NCBI GenBank assembly: GCA_963556255.1
Contig: OY744607.1
Span: forward strand, 38,185,222-38,249,221
Direction of reading: 5' to 3'
Origin: Allolobophora icterica
Lineage: Eukaryota > Annelida > Clitellata > Crassiclitellata > Lumbricidae
Length of the DNA stretch: 64,000 nucleotides
Shown here: positions 55,516-64,000 of the stretch, piece after piece
How the letters are laid out: the number at the start of each line of letters is the position of its first letter
Position numbering within the stretch: position 1 is the first letter of the stretch
The notes under the pieces: model-generated
Databases searched by the model: none
Told to the model about the DNA's origin: nothing
Seen by the model: the letters and a program-made list of their open reading frames with translations, nothing else
Position numbers and translations under genes: made by a program

Positions 55516-55639
55516 ACATGTGTAGTATACGCACGTGAATGCACACATCGTATACATATACATATTCTAGATATGTACACATTGTACAGGTATAGACTAT
55601 AGAGGCCTCTAGATAATTGCGGTATGCAACATACCTGCT

Positions 55640-56000
55640 CAGGGAATTTGAATTTTATATAGAAATGCACATATAATCTTTTTACAGCGATCGATGTGGT
55701 AAATGCACGTTTTTACAGATGCCATGTAAACATACATATTATATATAAATGTATGTACAATGTCATGTAATATTATGTGCCTACATGTGGATGCGCATGC
55801 GCATTTGTGTTTATGCATATGCAAATGCATGTATGTATGCATGTATGTAAGTGTGTATGTAACTAAGTATTTATGCATGTATGTTCGTTTGCATGTAAGT
55901 AATTAAGTATGTATATAAGTATATATACGTACGTATGCATGAGTAAGTAAGTCACTATGTATGTTTGCTTGTATACATGTATGTAGATACATAATATAGT
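55640..56000. repeat. Degenerate (ATGT)n/(GTAT)n repeat
   Basis: Loose ATGTATGC-type repeats. Frames across it are not genes. Confidence 0.7.
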
Positions 56001-56430
56001 GCTTTCTAAGTGGCACACGATGACGTTGCCTGCGCTTGCGTGTACACACGTGTGCAGACTTTTGCGCTTCTGAATGCATACAAATATGAAGGATTCTGCA
56101 TCAATACAATCTCTGAATAACAGATGCATGTTTGAATCAACTGACAGCAACAGCCCCCATTGTCTTTCCAAAATATCTTAAGCTCTCATGCATCAACGAG
56201 CCAACACGCTGCAGCTACAGCTTACAAATTTATAGGCCTATATGTGTGCGTGTGTGCGTGGATGTGTAAGTATGACTATGTATATGTGTAGACCTGTGCA
56301 TGTACTATATATATACAATGTATAAATGAGTGTTCATATCCAATGTTATTTCCAATTATGTGACATTTACGATGCTCGTGAACGTTAATAGATTTTACAA
56401 ATCCGCAGCACATATAGACCGATCTTTCTT

Positions 56431-57375
56431 CGCACGTTGACATCAAGGGGAAGAGATGTAAGTCTATCTATGTTCACACATTGACATCCAGGGCAAGAGA
56501 TGTAAGTCTATCACTATTCACACATTGACATCCAGGGCAAGAGGTGTAAGTCTATCTCTGTTCACACACTGACATCCAGGGAGAGAGAAGTAAGCCTATC
56601 TCTGTTCACACATTGACATCCAGTGCAAGAGATGTAAGTCTATCTCTGTTCACACATTGACATCCAGTGCAAGAGATGTAAGTCTATCTCTGTTCACACA
56701 TTGACATCCAGGGCAAGAGATGTAAGTCTATCTCTGTTCACACACTGACATCCAGGGAGAGAGATGTAAGTCTATCTCTGTTCACACACTGACATCCAGG
56801 GAGAGAGATGTAAGTCTATCTCTGTTCACATACTGACATCCAGGGAGAGAGATGTAAGTCTATCTCTGTTCACACATTGACATCCAGGGCAAGAGATGTA
56901 AGTCTATCTCTGTTCACACATTGACATCCAGTGCAAGAGATGTAAGTCTATCTCTGTTCACACATTGACATCCAGGGCAAGAGATGTAAGTCTATCTCTG
57001 TTCACACACTGACATCCAGGGAGAGAGATGTAAGTCTATCTCTGTTCACACACTGACATCCAGGGAGAGAGATGTAAGTCTATCTCTGTTCACACATTGA
57101 CATCCAGGGAGAGAGATGTAAGTCTATCTCTGTTCACACATTGACATCCAGGGCAAGAGATGTAAGTCTATCTCTGTTCACACACTGACATCCAGGGAGA
57201 GATGTAAGTCTATCTCTGTTCACACACTGACATCCAGGGAGAGAGATGTAAGTCTATCTCTGTTCACACATTGACATCCAGGGAGAGAGATGTAAGTCTA
57301 TCTCTGTTCACACATTGACATCCAGGGCAAGAGATGTAAGTCTATCTCTGTTCACACATTGACATCCAGGACAAG
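56431..57375. repeat. 44-bp satellite array, about 21 units
   Basis: Unit TTCACACATTGACATCCAGG then GCAAGAGATGTAAGTCTATC and TCTG. Variants at two places (CATTG/CACTG and GGCAAGAG/GGAGAGAG/GTGCAAGAG) alternate in an ordered way. One unit is 2 bp shorter (near 57195). Confidence 0.96.
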
Positions 57376-58700
57376 ACAAGTGCCATTCACTGATGTAGTT
57401 TGCGCGCGTCGTGTCCGTTGAGCAGGTGTTTCTTGTGAGGAGGATTATGTTGACCTCGGGGGATTGGAACGCATGTGGAAGAAGGAGAGGCGGATGAGTA
57501 GGAAAAAGAGCACTATAAAGAGGAGCTAATGGAGAAGGGGAAAAGCTGGAAGGGTTTTGAGGAAGACGCAGAGGAAGAGGATAAGAATAAAGAACTAAGA
57601 GAATGGTGAAGAGTATTGATTGCTAGCATTCAACTGCCTTTCCTTTGACTAACAAAGGCAACCAGGTATAGCTTTGTGTTCCCCACTCTCAGAAGTAAAT
57701 TTGAAGGATGAAATGGAGGAGCTGCTGCCGACTGACGCGAATTCCTACTGATTTTTCCTTTCACATACACTGCTTCCGTTTTGCTTCTGGTTTGCCTCTG
57801 TTTTGCTTTTGCCACTGCTGCTATTGTTGCTGACGACCTATCAATGAAGGATGCTACCAATGTCACTATTGTTGCTAAACACAATGTGTGCTTCCATTAT
57901 GAAACGTAGTGCGCAGGTTGGACACCTGAGCAAGTTCTTACCTGTTCATGCCATTGCCTGATTTTCACGCTAGCACTATGTAGGATAAATCAACAAGAAG
58001 TACAAACAGACGGTGGTAATACATCGACTACGTGTCAAATGAATAAAAGCAAATGTAAGGCATTGCGCTCTATTCTTTCGATAGCGAATCTGGTCTCTTA
58101 TTCAACGATTGCGGCTTCGAGTCTACCGAACGGCTGCGTTAATGGCACTGAGCAAGTTGTGCTCGCACAATAATATTGTCTCGCGCCGCAATTTCAATTT
58201 TACTGATCTTTTACACGTATTGAATGCAATAAGATATGAATAAATAGATTATGCTGCTGCTAAACAGTGCTAAAGATGTTCCCTCTAGGCACGACTTTTG
58301 AGCATAGTGCATGCGCACAGCTATTTTCTTCCTCTAGGCTCTAGTACACAAACTTCTTGAGCGTTCTGTTGTAATTGTCTTTGACAAATAGTAGCCTACT
58401 ATGTTAGAAGGCCGAAGTTTTCATACCCCACGTTGCGAGACCATAGGGAGACCATAGGGAATCTCACCTAGCCCACAGGTGTGAAGTGTGCTCCGAAAAC
58501 AATCAGGTCAATCTGGTCCACACAATAAAATTGGCCATAGCATGCTACATGTAGTCTCTACTCTACACATGCTTTATACATATATACGTATTTATTTATA
58601 TATCTATAATCTATATAAATATAGCCTATTTATTCGTACATATCATCGTTTTTTACACGTTTCTATTGAATTTATACTTTATATATAGCATTGCGGTAGC
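57376..58700. other. No gene recognised
   Basis: A purine-rich stretch at about 57470-57600. Frames are short. Confidence 0.45.
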
Positions 58701-58730
58701 AATTTCAGATTACCCACATTTCACTTTACC

Positions 58731-58872
58731 TCGGTAACTTGAAATCGCGTTTAGATTACCGGGTGGTAATCTGAAATCGATTTCAAGTTACCCCCATGGG
58801 TGATCTGTAGTTGATTTAAAGTTCCCCGGGGGAACTTCCCCCGGGGTAACTTGAAATCGATTTCAGATTACC
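58731..58872. repeat. Nested inverted-repeat block
   Basis: Arms 58765-58794 and 58843-58872 are perfect 30-bp inverted repeats, each built around TGAAATCGATTTCA. A third, slightly changed copy is at 58732-58759. Between the arms is the palindrome AAGTTCCCCGGGGGAACTT (58819-58837). (TA)n runs follow. Confidence 0.85.
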
Positions 58873-58884
58873 CCCTATAAGACA

Positions 58885-58915
58885 TTCATATATATATATA
58901 TATATATATATATGA

Positions 58916-58949
<34 letters not shown>

Positions 58950-58965
58950 CATCATCATCATCATC
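58885..58965. repeat. (TA)n then (CAT)n microsatellite
   Basis: TA repeats lead into CATCATCAT, which is the 3' tail of the LINE on the minus strand. Confidence 0.9.
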
Positions 58966-61480
58966 AGTTCCTGACGCCAGCCATTTGGCGGCGATGGGTA
59001 CGAATGAATGATCTTCATTGTCCTCGGTCTTTTGTCAAGTCTATTGCCCCCCTTAATGTTAGTCCAAGTGATGTTATGTCCTCAGTTATATTATCTATCC
59101 AGCGCAGTCTTGGTCTACCCTTGTTTCTTTTTCCTTCGAATCTTGCATGTAGAGATCTGTGTGGGATTCGGTCAACTTGCATTCTCTCTACACAAACCAT
59201 CGGAGTCTTCGTTGAACGAATTTGTCTAGCTGAGTTATTTGGATATCTAATGTCTTGTCATCGTTTCTTTTTGTCTGCAGTCTTTAAATCCCTGTAATCT
59301 TCCGCAGACAGCTCATTTCTGCTGTAAGAATTCTTCTCTTATCTTGTTTTCGAATTTTCCAACAAAATCGCAATCCATATAGGAAAATCGGTTGTATCAT
59401 CGTCTCATATATTTTTGTATTGGTTTTCTTTGTTAATTCTCTACTTCTCCATATCCTGTTCATTATTTCAAATACTTGTGAAGCGCGTCCTGTTCTCCTT
59501 TGTATATTTTTTCGTTGCTTCCATCTACTTTTATCAACCCTCTTATACATAGACGAATTGTTCTACTTGCTCAATAGCTTCTCCTTGGATTGTGATAGTT
59601 ATTGGTGTCTCTTTGGTCTTTTCAGTCACCATTGTTTTGGTTTTCTCTGCGTTGATCATTAGGCCCAATCTTCTACTGGTGTCGTCAATCTGTGACGTAA
59701 TATCTTGTAGTTCTGGCCCGCTTCTAGTGAGTAGGCCAATGTCGTCAGCAAATCGGAGATTGTTCACCAGCCCTGCATTTAATTTGATTCCTGCCTCGGA
59801 GTTGTCAAGGCTGAGTGACTTTACTGCTTCTAACACTACTTTAAATAGGTATAGGGATGAGATACATCTTGTCTACTCCAGTTTTCGTGTGAAAGTATGT
59901 TGTGATCTTTTTATCTACTCTTATTCCACTTGATGACTTTCGATATTATTTTCTTTTGTACAAGTTTGATCAATAGCTCTGGTATTCAGGCGTTTTACAT
60001 CGCTCTCCACATTCCATCATGCCATAATTATATGCTGTCGAATACTCGTTTGAAGCCTATGAAGTTGATGAAGACTTTCTGGTTTTGTTCTATGCTTTTT
60101 CAAGTATCTATCTCATTGTAAAGAATTGATCAATTGTGCTTCTTCCTGGTCTGAACCCATCTTGCTCTTCTCCAAACTGCTCTCTCAGTGTGCTGCTTCA
60201 TTTTGTTTTGTATAAGTTTGGTGAAAACTTTTCCTGGAATGCTTTGCAAGCTAATGGCTGAGTGACATTATACTGCGACGTTTAGTAGTTGTTCGAAGTG
60301 TTCCTTCCATCGTTTCTGTATGCCTACATCGTCTTCTAGTACTTTCAGTCTTGTTGTCAAGACCTTAGTCCTCAAGACCAAGACCAAGACCAAGACCTTG
60401 AACCTCAAGACCAAGACCAAGTCCAAGACTTTGAACCTCAAGACCAAGACCAAGACTTTGAACCTCGAGACCAAGACCAAGACCAAGACCTTGAACCTCA
60501 AGACCAAGACCAAGACCAAGACCTAAAAAATCGCAATCAGGTCAAGACTTCTAAAAATTGTCAAGTCGGAATATTCGCTATTTTAATAAAAACATGAGTC
60601 TTATTTTATTCAAGCAAATTAACTTTAAATGCAACCTGAAGAGAATTCAGAATTCGTATTCAAAAGTCCTTCATGCAAAATATTATTCTAAATACCTTTT
60701 GTATTTTATAAAAATCAATTCGCTCAGAGTTTTCTGACCAAGACGTGCCTGGTGGGCCTCATAGAAATTCCGCCATGTGAAAAAATACGTTCTACAGGTG
60801 CTGAAGTCGCTGACACTCACAGTAGCTTTTCAAGCACTGGATGTAAATGTACAGATAGTGAGTCCTTTTTAAATCTTCCCATGGTTTATCATACCGTCTG
60901 ATACGGAATAACTGTTGCTGCTGCCAATGGGTTTTCCTGACCAACAACACTTGTATCCGTCCATAGAAATTGGTTGTATGATGCAAGCAGGTTTGATAAA
61001 TTTTAAAATTCTTGCGTTTTGTTAAATGACTGTTCATATTGACAGCCGGTCTTGGTCTTGGTCTTGCGAGACCAAGACCAAGACTTTGAACCTCAATACC
61101 AAGACCAAGACCAAGACTTTGAACCTCAAGACCAAGACCAAGACTTTTGGTCTCAAGACCAAGACCAAGGCCAAGACTTTTAAAAACGAACTCGAGTGCA
61201 CTCGAGACCGAGACCTTGGTCTCGAGGACAACAAGACTGAGTACTTTACCACTTGCGTCTTTGATTGACGCAACTTTGAGCTCAGATTGACCACTAAGTA
61301 GCTCTATCTTATTATATACTTCTTGCATTCTATTTATATCGAAAGCTTCCTCAGCTTCTTTGCATTATTGTTCAATCCAGTTGTTTTTGTCTCGTTGCAA
61401 GTCCTTCTGATTTCTCTATAGACCAGTTAAAATGTTTCCGGTCTGCAGTGTAAGCTTGTTGTTTGGCCATGTTTTTTCTT
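58966..61480 (-). mobile_element. RTE-like LINE, decayed, interrupted by hAT copy E
   Basis: Minus-strand fragments in order: LKVASIKDASGKVL (about 61270-61240), [hAT], KVLEDDVGIQKRWKEHFEQL (60345-60280), EEQDGFRPGRSTIDQFF (about 60170), NQKVFINFIGFKRVFDS, LRFADDIGLL (about 59750), IYETMIQPIFLYGLRFCW, and RNKGRPRLRWIDN (about 59130-59090). These are the linker, reverse transcriptase and C-terminal tail of an endonuclease/RT element. The (GAT)n tail and motifs suggest the RTE side. Many frameshifts; inactive. Confidence 0.82.
60346..61239 (-). mobile_element. hAT-GTCTTG family, copy E (894 bp)
   Basis: Perfect 8-bp duplication AGTACTTT (60338-60345, 61240-61247). The same ends, GGTCTTG-type arrays and GAGTGCACTCGAG palindrome (right end) as the other copies. 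The core is intermediate in divergence. It interrupts the LINE reading frame. Confidence 0.92.
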
Positions 61481-61483
61481 CTT

Positions 61484-61488
<5 letters not shown>

Positions 61489-61540
<52 letters not shown>
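61489..61540. repeat. (TA)n microsatellite
   Basis: Pure TA run of about 50 bp within the remnant LINE 5' part. Confidence 0.95.
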
Positions 61541-61541
<1 letters not shown>

Positions 61542-62930
61542 CATGTTTGCGTGTACATGTACCGGTATACCGCATAAATTTATGCGTGCATCCATCAGCC
61601 ACGTCAAACGTTCGTACGCTTTCTTTGTCATTTCGGTGGATTATTTTGTCTAAATAGAGAATTTTCTCAATGATTTCTGGCGTGTTGGAGTCAACTCTTG
61701 CTCAGATTGCGTGTCCGATTATAACTCTTCGTTTCTGTTTCGGATTTTCTGCGTTTCGACGGTAGGCCCATTTCTGAGCCCATCATTTTGGTCTAAGTTA
61801 CTCTGTGAGGAGAGATGGGCTTCCTGATGTGCGGTCGTCTCGTATGTATAGACCCCTACATAAAACGTCGGCAGACGGGTAATTTTCGTCTCGGTGGAGG
61901 AGAAGCGATATGGGTCTTTGGAGTGACCTCGACCATTTGTCTGTCGTGGCTCTTCGATCTGACCACCGGCAGGTAACGAATACCTGTCCTACATGAACTC
62001 GGCGGCTTGAGGGTTAGCGTGGCACACGTCATCCACCACTAGTGCGGGACCGCTTCGAACTAATGAATATTCATGACCAATGACGTCACTGTTTATAAAT
62101 GGCGACATTTCAAAGGACCTTCGTTTCGCACTTAATTCAACGTAAATTTAAATATATTCCGTAAACGGCTGCTCTTTTAAACTAACGGCTTCAAACGGGC
62201 TTAAACTAATTTACTTAGGCGACGAAAAGGCTGGAACGAAGGAGCTCAAACGGGTTTAAACGGGCCAATTTACTTAGGCCGTTTTGAGGTTAGGTTTTTA
62301 ACAGCCCATAGTCAACATGGTTTTTCGTCGCGATCGACATTCTGATTAGACTATGAAGGTCATAGTAAATTTCACGCACATTGGAAAATACATTTTCAAA
62401 TTGTTTTTTAACCGTCTTTGGACGGGCAATATGGACATTGGACGGACAATGGAAAATGGCATTTTTAACTTGCTCGTAAACCGTCTTAGGACGGGCAATA
62501 ATTATCGAGTTGTCAAATAAAATGTAGTTTTTGATATCATCAGCATATATAGATATCCCAGTGAATGATTGTCGAGCAGGTTACCTTATGTCGTGATGTG
62601 TAATGTAAACAGAAGAGGACCAAATACGGAATTCTGCGTAGCACTACATGTAAAAAAAAATACCAGAGGAATAATTGCCATGCAAATGTACTGATTGCAT
62701 ACATGGACTATGATAAGAATTTAAACGAATTTACAGCAGGACTAGAATCCCTGACCAGTGCTGGAGACGACGCAGAAGAAGAAAGTGGTAGACCAGTTGT
62801 GAGCAGAATCAGTAAAGAACAAAATAATGTTTGAGAAAGTGAAGGAATAGATTATTTATCGAAGGTATCAAAAGCGACAGTAATATCGAGTTAAATGAAA
62901 GCAATTAATTCGATATAATAAGAGGGAGAG
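61541..62930. other. No gene recognised; possible promoter inside
   Basis: Contains a CCAAT/CRE/TATA cluster (next entry). Duplicated phrases are CAAACGGG-TTAAAC…TTTACTTAGGC (about 62193 and 62248) and ACCGTCTTTGGACGGGCAAT (about 62411 and 62471). No protein-like frame. Confidence 0.4.
62063..62099 (+). promoter_or_regulatory. Possible core promoter: palindrome, CCAAT, CRE and TATA
   Basis: ATGAATATTCAT palindrome (62063-62074), CCAAT (62077-62081), perfect CRE TGACGTCA (62081-62088) and TATAAA (62094-62099) lie within 37 bases. The grouping looks like a Pol II promoter facing right, but no gene is recognised downstream. Chance or a transposon promoter is possible. Confidence 0.35.
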
Positions 62931-62939
62931 AAAAAGAGA

Positions 62940-63130
<191 letters not shown>

Positions 63131-63249
63131 GACTGTTTTGACGCTGCGTCATAACGAAAATGATTATCATCGTTCTGACCCTTTATTCAGGCTGGTTGCT
63201 GGCACCATAGGCATAGAGGTATATTGGCTGGCACCACCTGGGGGTAAGA

Positions 63250-63370
63250 CAGCGGCCAAGTTGGTTTGAGCGCTCACTGTGTGGCGTGGAGTGCGCGGAT
63301 TCAATCATCGTCTGAACGGGTTGCTGTGTAGTGACCTTGGGAAAGCCCTTAGGCACAAGTACTAAACACC
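63250..63370 (+). repeat. Possible degenerate SINE-B copy
   Basis: A tRNA-like head (A-box-like GGCCAAGTTGGTTTGAGC, B-box-like CGGATTCAATCATC) is followed by TGACCTTGGGAAAGCCCTTA, close to the SINE-B body. No clear tail. Confidence 0.45.
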
Positions 63371-63819
63371 ATCAAAAATGCATAGTTATTAGATAGCGGG
63401 ACTAACCCAATAAATACAGACATAATAGCAACTAATCTATTGGCTTAATTCATTCCTGAGCTAAGTTTGGGAGCATCATTTTTATAGAAACAAAATATAT
63501 ATAGGCCTATTCTGTTAAGGTCTGTGACGCAGGTCACGAATACCTTGCCATACAAGGATATGTCATTATGCAACCCTCAATATGTAAGTATAAACAAATG
63601 ATTATCATCGTGTCAGCTACAGTTGAGAGATTCTTAGAAAACTATAATTATTAGCCTATATACAGTAAATAAATGTTCGAGGATATACTTGGATCACATG
63701 ATTACACTATGTAAGGCTTAGACAAAAGTCGTGTAAAGATGTCATCTGACGTTGAAAGTCTTTTGTCATTGTAGGACGTGCCACGAAAAGGAACGTTAAA
63801 TAAAGATGTATAAAATATG

Positions 63820-63965
63820 CCTGTGACTTGAGACTGTCATGTAAGGCTTATGTTTTGTTATGAAGACATGCTACTCAAACGCATGTGACTTAAGACTGTC
63901 GTGTAAAACTTATGTCTTGTATAAAGACATGCCACTCAAACGCACGTGACTTAAGTCTGCAACGG
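63820..63965. repeat. Tandem repeat, about 2.3 units of 61-62 bp
   Basis: Unit begins GTGACTTGAGACTGTCATGT and ends GACATGCTACTCAAACGC. A more diverged unit may lie just left (63715-63800). Confidence 0.75.
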
Positions 63966-64000
63966 AAGGTTTTGTCATCTCACATCACGTCGTATGACGA

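Noticed and set aside
56431..57375. Regularly spaced repeat that might look like a CRISPR array
   Set aside because: Units are contiguous with no unique spacers, and the DNA is eukaryotic.
30906..61328. Frames rich in [15 protein letters not shown] or LGLGLEVQ
   Set aside because: Translations of the GGTCTTG-type sub-terminal arrays of the hAT elements rather than proteins.

Overview
The window is animal nuclear DNA. It has split genes with GT-AG introns, long introns, tRNA-derived SINEs, non-LTR retrotransposons, many hAT elements, a Helitron and a piggyBac remnant, plus long microsatellites and minisatellites. The word AGGCCTA recurs throughout, and the overall style suggests a marine invertebrate. 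I cannot name the species from sequence alone. Nothing here looks bacterial or viral.

The left quarter (1-22.5 kb) holds the two host genes, arranged head to head. On the minus strand are the first two coding exons (5957-5843 and 1937-1847) of a BRMS1/BRMS1L-like subunit of the SIN3-HDAC corepressor family. The rest of that gene lies beyond the left edge. On the plus strand, six coding exons (8018-17004) join in frame into a 717-residue BCL-2-family protein. It has a good BH3 motif, a BH1-like segment and a BH2 motif, no C-terminal membrane anchor, and a very long basic N-terminal region. Its C-terminal half most resembles BCL-G (BCL2L14). The intron after the BH2 Gly-Gly-Trp lies at the position known for BCL2 and BCL-X. 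A repeat-poor stretch after the stop codon (17.0-22.4 kb) may be a long 3' UTR.

The remaining 42 kb is almost entirely mobile and repetitive DNA. Its main feature is one hAT family: five copies (30404-31267, 32700-33591, 38529-39422, 45345-46272, 60346-61239), each flanked by a perfect 8-bp target-site duplication. Each copy has long sub-terminal arrays built on GGTCTTGGTCTTGAGGTTCAA, and the better preserved copies keep a core encoding the end of a hAT transposase. Other DNA elements with target duplications are at 26532-28015, 29987-30298, 37423-37813, 44639-45311 (one mismatch) and 53716-54697. There is also a Helitron at 24622-25238 and a piggyBac-type deletion derivative at 10716-11548 inside BCL-2 intron 1.

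The retroelements include a CR1-type LINE with an uninterrupted 1098-codon ORF (PHD finger, endonuclease, reverse transcriptase; 43159-39863, minus strand). There is also a decayed RTE-like LINE at about 58960-61480, split by one hAT copy, and several 3'-end fragments. Two SINE families are present. Tandem arrays include a 44-bp satellite (56431-57375) with signs of a four-unit higher-order repeat. A nested inverted-repeat block sits at 58731-58872.

There is no operon-like logic here. The host genes are two independent split loci sharing a divergent intergenic region, and the rest records successive transposon insertions, several of them nested.
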